Position numbers and translations under genes: made by a program. 32,236 nt of DNA from Janthinobacterium agaricidamnosum NBRC 102515 = DSM 9628. Its GTDB lineage: Bacteria > Pseudomonadota > Gammaproteobacteria > Burkholderiales > Burkholderiaceae_D. Positions 9,301 to 17,105 of the stretch are shown one piece after another (the stretch's first letter is position 1; each line of letters opens with the position of its first letter). The DNA is taken from the NCBI RefSeq assembly GCF_000723165.1, contig NZ_HG322949.1, positions 1,421,289-1,453,524 on the forward strand, in the 5' to 3' direction. Under the pieces are notes generated by a model that saw nothing but the letters and a program-made list of their open reading frames with translations, did no database searches and had not been told where the DNA came from.

Positions 9301-10528
9301 CAAGTTTTGCGAGCGGGTGCATGCGGCGGGCGTGTTTGGCCGCGGCGACTTGATCGACGCTGTCATTGCCGATATCCGCGCCCAAATCACGATCAGCGTG
9401 CTGACCACCGATTTCAAGCCGGAAACCTTGCCGGCGCATCACTTCATGAATTTCAAAGTGATCGACGAACATGGCCGCCAGTTGGAAATGGGCCGCAACC
9501 TGGCCACGCTGCAAGCCGAATTCGGCGGCCAGGCGCGCCAGAGTTTCCAGAAGCTGGCCGAAGTGTCGAAACCGCAAGCGGGCACGCCCTTGAAGGCCGA
9601 TGTCGTCCTGGCGGCCAAGGTCGCCAGCGGCAATGCGCCGAAAGCCGGCAATACGGTGCCGGCCAACAGCGTGGCGCAGCACATGGGCTTGACCGGCTGG
9701 ACCTTTGGCGAATTGCCGGAATTGCTGGAAATCGTGCAAGGCAAGTTGACCTTGATCGGTTTCCCGGCGCTGGTCGACAAGGGCAGCCATTGCGACCTGG
9801 AAGTATTCGACGATCCGACCGTGGCGGCGCGCACGCACCGGGTCGGCTTGCGGCGTTTGTTCGCGCTGCAATTGAAAGAGCAAATCAAGTACATCGAAAA
9901 AAGCATCCCCGGCTTGCAGCAGATGGGCATGCAATTCATGGCGCTGGGTTCGCAGGAGGAGTTGCGCGAGCAAATCATCAACAAGGCGCTCGATATCGCC
10001 TGTCTGCAAGATCCATTGCCGATCGATGCCGCGTCGTTCACCAAGCGCAAGGATGAAGGCAAGTCGCGGCTGGTGCTGCTGGTCAATGAGATCGCCCGTT
10101 TGCTGTCGCAAGTGCTGACCGAATTCCACGGACTGCCGAAACGTTTGCAAAACGTGCAGCCGCAAGCGGCGGCGGACATGCAAAGCCAGTTGCAAGGCTT
10201 GGTCAATAAACGCTTTTTATCGGACAACGATTACACGCAGTTGTCGCATTTCCCGCGCTACCTGAAAGCGATCAATGTGCGGCTGGAAAAACTGCGCGCC
10301 GATCCTGCGCGCGATGCCAAGCTGATGGCCGAATGGCAGCAAGCGGCCGCGCCGTATCTGCGTTTCGCCAAGGACCGCCAGGCCGGCAAGAATACCGATC
10401 CGAAACTGGTCGAATTCCGCTGGATGCTGGAAGAGTTGCGTGTGTCCTTGTACGCCCAGGAATTGCGCACGCCCATGCCGGTATCGGCCAAGCGGCTGCA
10501 AAAAGTGTGGGAATCGATGCAGCGTTAA
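6362..10528 (+). CDS. hrpA: ATP-dependent RNA helicase HrpA
   Basis: A 1388-residue DEAH-box RNA helicase. HrpA proteins act on mRNA processing and on stalled or collided ribosomes. Motif I GETGSGKTTQ is at 131-140, motif II DEAH at 228-231, motif III SAT at 260-262 and motif VI QRAGRCGR near 450. The HA2 and OB regions follow, then the long C-terminal DUF3418-type region typical of HrpA. The N-terminus (1-100) is a disordered Pro/Gln/Arg/Ala-rich tail with short PRQQ repeats at about 46-57. That tail accounts for much of the extra length over E. coli HrpA (about 1300). No Shine-Dalgarno was seen. It is divergent from argA. Confidence 0.96.
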   Translation: MSQASNKPSSPVQPPQSPAEAARPAASATPAVAKTTAPRPQGEVQPRQQPRQQPRQQQGQRPGSVQGPAQGQPPRRPGQRAPREPKVAREADAPFRNPLPPITYPEDLPVSGRRAEIAEALQANQVIIVCGETGSGKTTQLPKICLELGRGQKGLIGHTQPRRIAASSTAKRIAQEMGTPLGETVGFKVRFADTLNRGAAVKLMTDGILLAETQTDPLLKNYDTIIIDEAHERSLNIDFLLGYLKQLLPRRPDLKIIITSATIDADRFARHFGTPEKPAPVIEVSGRLYQVEVRYRPVEREAVAMPGADTAKAPQKAPNARDAAREKRDLMDAVVDGVEELCRIGSGDVLVFLPGEREIRDCAEALRKHHPPHVEILPLFARLSAEEQERVFKVSNARRIVLATNVAETSLTVPGIRYVVDAGLARVKRYSYRNKVEQLQIEPIAQSAANQRAGRCGRVADGVCIRLYEEQDYLLRPKFTEPEILRSSLASVILRMKSLHLTDVETFPFIEPPLARAIADGYQLLHELGAVDDVNRLTPLGNKLAKLPLDPRVGRMILAALDNVCLTEVLIVAAALSVQDPRDRPLEHQQAADEAHKKFADEKSEFLSYIKIWTWFESAIEHKKTNRQLQDNCRSNFLSQLRLREWRDVHSQLLTIVKEQGWRLNDAPATYENLHMALLTGLLGNIGFKGEDEPGAGFLGARGIKFNVWPGSSLLKKPGKWIMAAELVDTTRLYARCVAQIQPEWLEKVGGHLLKKSWGEPRWEKRSAQVSASERATLYGLVVYSQRRINYGNFNPSEARDIFIRDALVGGDFDTRAPFFAHNHKLIKEIENLEHKSRRLDVLVDDELIAAFYDKLLPATVCNGAGFEKWHKDATAAQAKLLFLNRDELMRHEAAGVTTDLFPKIMAVTGLEMQLTYHFEPGSLRDGVTLAVPLYALNQLPRERCEWLVPGMLKEKVHLLLKSLPQKLRRHCVPLPDYAAKFCERVHAAGVFGRGDLIDAVIADIRAQITISVLTTDFKPETLPAHHFMNFKVIDEHGRQLEMGRNLATLQAEFGGQARQSFQKLAEVSKPQAGTPLKADVVLAAKVASGNAPKAGNTVPANSVAQHMGLTGWTFGELPELLEIVQGKLTLIGFPALVDKGSHCDLEVFDDPTVAARTHRVGLRRLFALQLKEQIKYIEKSIPGLQQMGMQFMALGSQEELREQIINKALDIACLQDPLPIDAASFTKRKDEGKSRLVLLVNEIARLLSQVLTEFHGLPKRLQNVQPQAAADMQSQLQGLVNKRFLSDNDYTQLSHFPRYLKAINVRLEKLRADPARDAKLMAEWQQAAAPYLRFAKDRQAGKNTDPKLVEFRWMLEELRVSLYAQELRTPMPVSAKRLQKVWESMQR

Positions 10529-10538
10529 ACTTGCCCTT

Positions 10539-10569
10539 GGCATACGCTGCTGCTTGGGCAGCGTATGCC
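10539..10569. terminator. Hairpin after hrpA
   Basis: A 12-bp perfect stem, GGCATACGCTGC paired with GCAGCGTATGCC, with a 7-base loop, between the convergent hrpA and PRC-barrel genes. No T-run follows on either strand, so it is an atypical terminator or a 3'-end stabilising hairpin. Confidence 0.45.
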
Positions 10570-10589
10570 GGCGGTGACCTTGAACCAGG

Positions 10590-11177
10590 TCAGGAGCGTT
10601 TGTTGATATCGTCTTGATTATCGAGTTTCGAGCGCCTGCCCGTGTCCGATTGCACACTGCCGCCCGACTGCGAGCCACCGGACATCGAACCGGAACCGCT
10701 GCCCGATTGCATGCTGGCGCCCGAACGCAAGTCGGCGGCCGATGGCGAACGGGTGCCGGTCATGCCGCCAAAACCCGACAGCGAATTGGTGCCGTAGAAA
10801 TTACTGATTTCACTGCTCCAGTCGTCGCTGGCCATGTCGGGCCAGTGGTCCTTGTCGAAGCCGGGTGCGTTTTTCAGGCGGTCTTTTTCGACGTCGAGGA
10901 TGAAGCGTTTGTTGACGGTGTCCAGGTTCAGGCGTTCCCATGGCACGGCAAACAGTTTTTCGCCCATGCCGAGGATGCCGCCGAACGACAGCACCGCATA
11001 AGCCACCTGGCCGGTGCGCATGTCGAGCATGATTTCCTTGATGTCGCCGAGGTCTTCTTCATTATGGTTGTAGACGTCGTCGCCGATCAGCGTATCGGCG
11101 CCCATCAGCGATGGGCCGGGGCCTTCGCTGCCGCTGCGTTTGTACATGCCCAGGGTGTCGCGGTCGAGATAGCTCAT
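10590..11177 (-). CDS. PRC-barrel domain protein
   Basis: A 195-residue protein with a PRC-barrel-like domain at about residues 25-95 (ADTLIGDDVYN, LGDIKEIMLD, GQVAYAVLSFGG, FAVPWERL). A DKDHWPD motif follows, then a low-complexity Ser/Gly/Gln tail (about 140-185). There is no signal peptide. PRC barrels are small beta folds in photosynthetic and RNA-processing proteins and in many stress-associated proteins; the role here is unknown. The start at 11177 is well supported by AGGAG at good spacing, and an upstream in-frame ATG is not. Confidence 0.82.
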   Translation of the reverse strand: MSYLDRDTLGMYKRSGSEGPGPSLMGADTLIGDDVYNHNEEDLGDIKEIMLDMRTGQVAYAVLSFGGILGMGEKLFAVPWERLNLDTVNKRFILDVEKDRLKNAPGFDKDHWPDMASDDWSSEISNFYGTNSLSGFGGMTGTRSPSAADLRSGASMQSGSGSGSMSGGSQSGGSVQSDTGRRSKLDNQDDINKRS

Positions 11178-11379
11178 ATTGTTCTCCTGTGGGGTGATTT
11201 TGCGCTCCAGCATTTTTTGCCGTGGCGATCAGATGAATCGGGTGCTGATAAGCCAGATTAAGCATTCGCCCGGTGACGCACTTGATACTCCTCAATAGTG
11301 TCCACGACGCCGCTTGGCGCGTTGGCGTACCGAACAGTAAAGATTTTTGCGTTACTCTATGAATAACAGAGGAGGCGTT

Positions 11380-12555
11380 ATGGTCAGTTCGTCGACAAAA
11401 TGGATACGCACCTTGGTGCGTGCCGGAAAAATGCAACAGCGCAGCGCCAAAAAACTGGTGAAAAGCTTGTTGGCGCCGCTCGTTGTCAAACCTGTCGCCA
11501 AGCCGCGCGGCAAACCTGAACGCCGGTCGAAACCGGCCGCTCCGCCGTCACCCTTCAAGACCAGGGTGACGCTGAACAAGCGTCCGCGCAGCAAGGCGGC
11601 ATCGTCCGACGTGCTGCCCGGCAAGTGGCTGGCGTCGTATCATGCGGCGGCGCCCGAACTGGGGGGGCTGGCGGCGCGGCGCATCAGTTACTGGCTGTAT
11701 TTGCCGCATAGACCGCCATCGGCAGCCGTGCAGCAAAGGGGCTTGCCGCTGATCGTGATGCTGCATGGCTGCGAACAGAGCGCGACGCAGTTTGCGCAAG
11801 GCACTCGGATGAACCGGCTGGCCGAACAAAAGGGCTATGCGGTGCTGTACCCGCAGCAATCGTTGCGCTCGCATGCGCGGCGTTGCTGGAAGTGGTATGA
11901 AAAAATGACGCAGGAGGGCGGCGGCGACGCGCGCCTGATTGTCGGCCTGATCGAGCAAGTGGCGGCGCGTTATGCGATCGACCCCACGCGTATTTACCTG
12001 GCCGGTATTTCAGCCGGTGCCGGCATGGCCAATATCATTGCGCTGCGCCATCCCGAGCTGATCGCGGCGCTGGGCTTGCATTCCGGGCCGATGTTTGGCG
12101 GCGGCCACAATATGATAGGCGCGCTGGGCGTGATGCAGCATGGCGCCAGTTCGCGGGTCGATCGCGCGATCGATGAAGTACTGGCCGCACGGCCGGGTTT
12201 TCCCGGCATGCCGACCATCCTGATCCAGGGCGATAGCGACAAGGTGGTGCGCCCGATTAACCAGACTCAATTAATGCGTCAGAGCATATTGCTGAACCGC
12301 ATGCCGAAGGAAACCGAGGTGAGCGTCGAGATCATGCCGCCCGGTGCGCCGGGCAGCCGCAATCCGGCGCGCGGCTGTCAATTGCGTGACTTTCATGTGG
12401 ATGGCAAGCTGATGCTGAGAGTGGCGAAGATCGAGCACCTGGAGCATGCGTGGAGCGGCGGCGACGCCAGCCTGGCGTTTCACGCCAAGGCTGGTCCGGA
12501 CGCCAGCAAGATGATGCTGGAGTTCTTTGCGCGTCACCAGCGCCGCCGCGCCTGA
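11380..12555 (+). CDS. PHB depolymerase family esterase
   Basis: A 391-residue alpha/beta-hydrolase of the PHB depolymerase/LpqC-like esterase family (Esterase_phd). The oxyanion-hole motif HGCE is at 129-132. The nucleophile is Ser211 in GISAG. A likely catalytic Asp lies in QGDSDKVV (285 or 287), and the His is 356 in EHAWSGGD. Residues 1-75 are Lys/Arg/Pro-rich and do not form a clear signal peptide, so it may act inside the cell. The start at 11380 is set by a strong GGAGG; two earlier in-frame starts lack such a site. The substrate could be polyhydroxyalkanoate or another ester and cannot be told from sequence. Confidence 0.88.
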   Translation: MVSSSTKWIRTLVRAGKMQQRSAKKLVKSLLAPLVVKPVAKPRGKPERRSKPAAPPSPFKTRVTLNKRPRSKAASSDVLPGKWLASYHAAAPELGGLAARRISYWLYLPHRPPSAAVQQRGLPLIVMLHGCEQSATQFAQGTRMNRLAEQKGYAVLYPQQSLRSHARRCWKWYEKMTQEGGGDARLIVGLIEQVAARYAIDPTRIYLAGISAGAGMANIIALRHPELIAALGLHSGPMFGGGHNMIGALGVMQHGASSRVDRAIDEVLAARPGFPGMPTILIQGDSDKVVRPINQTQLMRQSILLNRMPKETEVSVEIMPPGAPGSRNPARGCQLRDFHVDGKLMLRVAKIEHLEHAWSGGDASLAFHAKAGPDASKMMLEFFARHQRRRA

Positions 12556-12611
12556 CCAAACGCCCATGGCTGCGTTGCCTTGCCCTGCACGCTTTGTGCC
12601 GCGCTCCAACA

Positions 12612-13865
12612 TTACAGGAAGAATGCCGTCGCCGCGATGGCGGTCGGCAGCACAGCGCCCAGCAACAAGCCGAGCATGCCGACCGATTCATCCTGGAAAC
12701 CACGGCGCAGCAAGGCGACCCCGGCCGGATTGGGCGCGTTGGCGATCACCGTCAAGCCGCCGCCGGCTACCGCGCCGGCCACCAGCATGTATTTTGCTTC
12801 ATCGCTCATGCCGGCGATCAAGGAGCCGAGATAAGTCAGGGCGGCATTGTCGGTAATCGCGGTCAAGCCCAGCGCGCCAAAGAATAGCGCCACCGGCTGT
12901 AAACTGGAGACGATCGGTTGCAACCACCATTGCTGCATGCCGCCCAGCACCACCAGGCCGGCCAGGAAAAATCCGACCAGCAAGCCTTCCTTCAAGATCA
13001 ACGGATTCTGGTAACGCTGGTATGCTTGCACAAAACCGAGGAACAGCAGGAACAGGCCGAGGAATAAGACCGGGTGATGCGCCAGCAACACCACCGAGGC
13101 CAGCACGATCAGGTGCACCGCCGTCACCGGCCACGGCACGGGAATCGCCTCGACCGATTTGCTGGCGGGAGCGCTGTGGTTTTGCACATGCTTGCGCAGC
13201 AGGAAAGTGATGCCGGTGGCATTGATGAATACCGCGATCGCGGCTTTCCAGCCGAAATGGCTGGCCATGTAGACGCTGTCCCAGTTCCATGTCGAGGCCA
13301 CCATCAGCACCGGCGGCGCGGCGTAGGAGGTCAGCGTGCCGCCGATCGAGACGTTGACGAACAGCACGCCGAGCGCGCCGTACTTCAGCCATTCAGGGAT
13401 GCCCTGGCGGAAGATTTGCGGCGCCAGCATCAGCGCGGCCAAGGTCATCGCGGCCGGCTCGGTAATCAGTGAGCCGGTCAGCGGCACCAGCGCCAGGCCC
13501 AGCCAGACCAGCGCCAACTCGGTACGCAGCGGCAAGATCCGCGCCACCCCGCCCAGCAGCCGCCGCACCGCATCGAGCACCGGGCGCGACGCGGCCACCA
13601 CCATCACCACGAAGACAAACAGCGGTTCAGTGTAATGGCGCGATTCGGCGTAATCGATCGCTTGCCGGCTGCCCGATACGCAGGCCATCAGGATGATCAG
13701 GATAAACGCCCAGAAACCGAATACCACCTCGACTTCACCCAGCAAATGAAACAGGCCGGCGTGGCGCGGATGGCGGTGCGCCAGTATTTCAAACGACTTG
13801 GCCGCGAAAGTGTGGAGGAGCGCCAAGCCGAAGACGATGGCGCTGATCAATTGTATGGTGCTCAA
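12612..13865 (-). CDS. Putative Na+/H+ antiporter (PF07399-like membrane protein)
   Basis: A polytopic inner-membrane protein of about 417 residues with roughly eleven to twelve hydrophobic segments. Segments such as LITEPAAMTLAALML, ITDNAALTYLGSLIAG and IANAPNPAGVALL resemble the putative Na+/H+ antiporter family and the wider ion-transporter group. The start is uncertain. TTG at 13865 (reading STIQLISA) has AAGGAA nine bases upstream. An ATG at 13913 would add 16 residues but has no ribosome site. It faces the imuA gene across a 193-base divergent region. The transported ion is inferred from family resemblance only. Confidence 0.8.
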   Translation of the reverse strand: MSTIQLISAIVFGLALLHTFAAKSFEILAHRHPRHAGLFHLLGEVEVVFGFWAFILIILMACVSGSRQAIDYAESRHYTEPLFVFVVMVVAASRPVLDAVRRLLGGVARILPLRTELALVWLGLALVPLTGSLITEPAAMTLAALMLAPQIFRQGIPEWLKYGALGVLFVNVSIGGTLTSYAAPPVLMVASTWNWDSVYMASHFGWKAAIAVFINATGITFLLRKHVQNHSAPASKSVEAIPVPWPVTAVHLIVLASVVLLAHHPVLFLGLFLLFLGFVQAYQRYQNPLILKEGLLVGFFLAGLVVLGGMQQWWLQPIVSSLQPVALFFGALGLTAITDNAALTYLGSLIAGMSDEAKYMLVAGAVAGGGLTVIANAPNPAGVALLRRGFQDESVGMLGLLLGAVLPTAIAATAFFL

Positions 13866-14022
13866 GTCGAGGTTTCCTTGGTCAAAAAGAAATGGCTGAA
13901 GGCATTGCTGCACGCTAAGGACGTTGCTTATCTTACAGTAAACCTGATTCCCATCGCCGTTTTTCTGACCTAAGACACGCGCCTGACAAGATAAGCCTTG
14001 CCAAACTCAGGTTCAAATAGTA

Positions 14023-14038
14023 CTGTATATACATACAG
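14023..14038. promoter_or_regulatory. LexA (SOS) box of imuAB
   Basis: CTGTATATACATACAG has a perfect CTGT-N8-ACAG frame with an AT-rich core, 20 bases before the imuA start. TTGCCA at 13998-14003 is a possible -35 box whose -10 region (14021-14026) would overlap the LexA site. Repression by LexA and induction by DNA damage are expected. Confidence 0.93.
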
Positions 14039-14058
14039 TATTTTACCGGAGGACTCTG

Positions 14059-14796
14059 ATGCAAACATCCGACCCCGTCGCGGCGCCCGAGGCGCTGCAT
14101 CCCTCCTTGTGGCGCGCATCGCAACTGGCGCATTCGGCCGAGCGCTGCATCGACACCGGCTTCGCGGCGCTGTCGGCGCAATTGCCGGGGCAAGGTTGGC
14201 CGGCCGGCAACATGATCGATTTGCTGCTGCAACAGCCGGGCAGCGGCGAAATGCGTTTGCTCAGCCCGGCGCTGGCGGGTTTGTCCCAGCGTCCCATCGT
14301 CATGCTGCAGCCGCCGCATCCGCCGCAAGCGCTGGCCTTGGCCGCGCTGGGGCTGGATCCGTCGCAACTGATCTGGATACGCAGCAACAATAGCGGCGAC
14401 GCCCTGTGGGCCGCTGAAAACGTGTTGCGCAGCGGTAGTTGCGGTGCCTTGCTGTTTTGGCAGAACCATGTGCGCGGCGAAACCTTGCGCCGCTTGCATT
14501 TGGCGGCGCAAAGCGGCGACACGCTGTTTTGCATGCTGCGTCCGCTGGCCAGCGCGCAACATGCGTCACCGGCGCCGCTGCGCCTGTCGCTGCGGCCGGC
14601 CGCCGGCGGCATCGATATCGGCTTCGTCAAACGGCGCGGGCCACGGCGCGAGACGCCGCTGTTTTTGGCGTTGAACCTGGTGCCTTCACACCTTTCGTCC
14701 TTTAACCTCTTCTCGCCAATACGACATGCGCCTCTGGATCGGCCTTTATCTGCCCCGGCTTCCGCTCGAGGTGTTTTGCCCGAACTGGTCGGATGA
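14059..14796 (+). CDS. imuA: Translesion synthesis accessory protein ImuA
   Basis: A 245-residue RecA/SulA-like accessory protein of the ImuA-ImuB-DnaE2 damage-induced mutagenesis system. The Walker-A position reads QQPGSGEM (58-65), with Glu where ATPases have Lys, as usual for ImuA. Thus ATP hydrolysis is unlikely and a scaffolding role is expected. GGAGG precedes the ATG by six bases. A LexA box lies just upstream. The 3' end overlaps imuB by 71 bases in another frame, so the last 23 or so residues (a Pro/Ala/Ser-rich tail) may be dispensable. Confidence 0.9.
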   Translation: MQTSDPVAAPEALHPSLWRASQLAHSAERCIDTGFAALSAQLPGQGWPAGNMIDLLLQQPGSGEMRLLSPALAGLSQRPIVMLQPPHPPQALALAALGLDPSQLIWIRSNNSGDALWAAENVLRSGSCGALLFWQNHVRGETLRRLHLAAQSGDTLFCMLRPLASAQHASPAPLRLSLRPAAGGIDIGFVKRRGPRRETPLFLALNLVPSHLSSFNLFSPIRHAPLDRPLSAPASARGVLPELVG

Positions 14797-16207
14797 CGCC
14801 TGCGGCGTGGTGCTGGAACACGAGCAGGTGATGGCGCTGTCGGCACGCGCGCGGCAGGCGGGAGTCAGCCATGGCATGCGGCGCGGCGGCGTGCTGATAC
14901 TGGCGCCGCACGCCCGGGTGCACCAGCGCGCGCCGCTGCAAGAGGCGCAAGCGTTGCAAGCGGTGGCGCTGGCTTTGCTGCAATACACGCCGCTGGTGGC
15001 GGCCGCCGAAGAGGCGACCTTGTTGATCGATATCGGCGCCAGCCTGCGTTTGTTCGGCGGTATCCGCAAGCTGTGCCGGGCGATACGGGCCAGCCTGCGC
15101 GGACTGGGTTTTACGGCACGGCTCAGTTGCGCGCCCACCGCGCGCGGCGCCTGGCTGCTGGCGCGCGGTGGCGCGGGCCGGACCTTGACGATGGCGGCGA
15201 TGGCGCGCCGGCTGGACAGTTTGCCGGCCAGCCTGGCGCCGCCGGCGCGGCCTTTTTTGAGCTGGCTCGACGGTATCGGCTGTGCCACGCTGGGACAGAT
15301 GCGCCAGTTGCCGCGGCCCGGTTTGCAGCGCCGTTGCGGCCGCGAATTGCTCGACATGCTGGACGCTGCGCATGGCCACGCTGTCGAGCTGTTCGAGTGG
15401 ATCGTGGCGCCGCCCAGTTTCCGGGCCCGGCTGGAATTGTTCGAACGGGTCGACGATGCAGGGGCGCTGCTGTCTGGCGCGCGCAGCCTGCTGCTGCAAA
15501 TGACGGGCTGGATGTGCGCGCGGCAATTGGCGGTCGAGTCTGTCAATTTGCTGCTGGAGCATGAGCGCGGCCGGGTCGCGCGTGCGCCGACGGTGATCGA
15601 CATCGTGCTGGCCGAGCCAGCCTGGCGCGGCGAACATTTGCTGCGCCTGCTAAAAGAACGGCTGGCCCGGATGACGCTGGACGCGCCGGTGATTGGGCTG
15701 TGCCTGGAGGCGCTGCAAGTGCATGCCATGGCGCCGCCCAGCGCGTCGCTGTTTCCCGAGCCGGGCGCTACGCCGCAGGAACGCCGGCGCTTGCTGGAAT
15801 TGCTGGCGGCGCGCCTCGGTGAAGATAATGTGCTGCAAGCGGCGCCGCTGGCCGATTATCGGCCGGAAACGGCGAATGCATGGCTGCCGGTGCAGCGCAA
15901 CATCAGCGCGGCGGCGCGCCAGCAGCAATTGCCGGCCGATTTGAGCGGCATGCCGCGTCCCGGCTGGCTGCTGGCGCGGCCGCTGGCCTTGATGACGCGT
16001 AACGAGCGGCCCTATTATGGATCGCCGCTGAAGATGGTGTCGGTGCCGGAGCGCATCGAGGCGGGCTGGTGGAGCACCGCCGAGGCGCGCGATTATTTCA
16101 TCGCCGTGGGGCAGGACCATGCGCATTACTGGGTCTATCGCGAGCGCATCAGCGGCAGTGGCGAGGATGGCGCGCCGCGCTGGTATTTGCATGGCTTGTT
16201 CAGTTGA
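14726..16207 (+). CDS. imuB: ImuB, Y-family polymerase-like adaptor
   Basis: A 493-residue Y-family polymerase homologue that acts as the hub of the mutasome. The catalytic acidic residues are absent: the N-terminal strand reads LWIGLYLPRLPLEVF instead of the D-x-D motif. The second site reads IDIGASLRLFGG (101-112) in place of the active D-E pair. It should therefore be inactive as a polymerase, as known for ImuB. The C-terminus (HYWVYRER ... WYLHGLFS) is the conserved ImuB tail. A SASLFP stretch near 340 may be a weak beta-clamp-binding motif lacking the usual Gln. It overlaps imuA by 71 bases. No dnaE2 (imuC) follows. Confidence 0.92.
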   Translation: MRLWIGLYLPRLPLEVFCPNWSDDACGVVLEHEQVMALSARARQAGVSHGMRRGGVLILAPHARVHQRAPLQEAQALQAVALALLQYTPLVAAAEEATLLIDIGASLRLFGGIRKLCRAIRASLRGLGFTARLSCAPTARGAWLLARGGAGRTLTMAAMARRLDSLPASLAPPARPFLSWLDGIGCATLGQMRQLPRPGLQRRCGRELLDMLDAAHGHAVELFEWIVAPPSFRARLELFERVDDAGALLSGARSLLLQMTGWMCARQLAVESVNLLLEHERGRVARAPTVIDIVLAEPAWRGEHLLRLLKERLARMTLDAPVIGLCLEALQVHAMAPPSASLFPEPGATPQERRRLLELLAARLGEDNVLQAAPLADYRPETANAWLPVQRNISAAARQQQLPADLSGMPRPGWLLARPLALMTRNERPYYGSPLKMVSVPERIEAGWWSTAEARDYFIAVGQDHAHYWVYRERISGSGEDGAPRWYLHGLFS

Positions 16208-16281
16208 TGATGAAAACTTGCCGCATTCGCGCATCTGGTGCACAGTGGTATCCATAGCAGATTATTTTTTTTGGATACACC

Positions 16282-17052
16282 ATGCAAGCATCACGGCAAG
16301 ATTTTCCCGGCGCTCACGGGCATACACTGGCGGCGCGTCTCGATGCGCCGGACGGTCCGGTCAAGGCCTATGCGATATTTGCCCATTGTTTTACCTGCGG
16401 CAAGGATGTGCTGGCGGCGCGGCGCATTGCGCAGGGATTGACCGAACATGGCATCGCGGTGCTGCGTTTCGATTTCACCGGCCTCGGCGCCAGCGAAGGA
16501 GAGTTTGCCAGCACCAATTTTTCATCGAATGTGGCCGACCTGGTCGCGGCCGCCGATTTTTTGCGGACCAGACACCGGGCGCCGCAAATGCTGATCGGCC
16601 ACAGCCTGGGCGGCGCGGCGGTGCTGGCCGCGGCAGCCAGCGTGCCGGAGGCGACGGCGGTCGTCACGCTGGCCGCGCCCAGCAATCCGGTATATGTGAC
16701 GGGCATGTTCCGCGATCAGCTGGCGCAAATCGCGGCCGAAGGCGAAGCGTTGGTGCAACTGGAAGGACGGCCGTTCCGCATCCGCCAGCAATTCGTCGAT
16801 GATGTCAGCAGCAACAGCTTGAAGCAGAGCATCGCCAATTTGCGGCGCGCCTTGCTGGTGATGCATGCGCCCAACGACACCACGGTCGATATCGCCAATG
16901 CGAATGAAATATTGAGCATGGCCAAGCATCCGAAGAGTTTCATTTCGCTCGACGACGCCGACCATTTGCTGACCGGGCGCGCAGACGCCGCCTATGTGGC
17001 GAACCTGATCGCGGCCTGGAGTGCGCGCTATCTGATCTCTGACCTGGCCTGA
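16282..17052 (+). CDS. Alpha/beta hydrolase (OsmC-fusion-type hydrolase domain alone)
   Basis: A 256-residue serine hydrolase. The family-specific motif HCFTCGKD is at 35-42, the nucleophile is Ser108 in GHSLGG, and Asp199 (HAPNDTTVD) and His228 (DDADHLL) complete a likely triad. The closest family I recall is a hydrolase domain normally fused to a C-terminal OsmC peroxidase-like domain of about 150 residues. Here the protein stops after the hydrolase, and downstream lies a terminator and an opposing gene. Expression may come from its own promoter, as 74 bases separate it from imuB. The substrate is unknown. Confidence 0.85.
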   Translation: MQASRQDFPGAHGHTLAARLDAPDGPVKAYAIFAHCFTCGKDVLAARRIAQGLTEHGIAVLRFDFTGLGASEGEFASTNFSSNVADLVAAADFLRTRHRAPQMLIGHSLGGAAVLAAAASVPEATAVVTLAAPSNPVYVTGMFRDQLAQIAAEGEALVQLEGRPFRIRQQFVDDVSSNSLKQSIANLRRALLVMHAPNDTTVDIANANEILSMAKHPKSFISLDDADHLLTGRADAAYVANLIAAWSARYLISDLA

Positions 17053-17084
17053 ATAAAAAATGCCCGGCATCGCAGGCCGGGCAT
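17053..17084 (-). terminator. Intrinsic terminator of the 117-residue gene
   Basis: Stem ATGCCCGGC/GCCGGGCAT (9 bp, 7-base loop) at 17060-17084. On the minus strand it is followed at once by a T-run (TTTTTTATT), a classical terminator for the leftward gene. It also lies right after the hydrolase stop on the plus strand, but there no T-run follows. Confidence 0.8.
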
Positions 17085-17105
17085 GTTCAAGATCAGATCA
17101 AGGCA

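Noticed and set aside
6551..10195. A 1214-codon open frame on the strand opposite hrpA
   Set aside because: It is a mirror of the GC-rich hrpA codon pattern, gives a His/Gln/Arg-rich sequence with no domain, and lies wholly inside a convincing gene.
14726..14796. Frameshift joining imuA and imuB
   Set aside because: ImuA and ImuB are separate proteins in all known cassettes and each has a complete domain; an overlap is the simpler reading.
16246..16276. GTATCC ... GGATAC inverted repeat before the hydrolase start
   Set aside because: Only 6 bp with an 18-base spacer and no T-run or known motif; likely chance.
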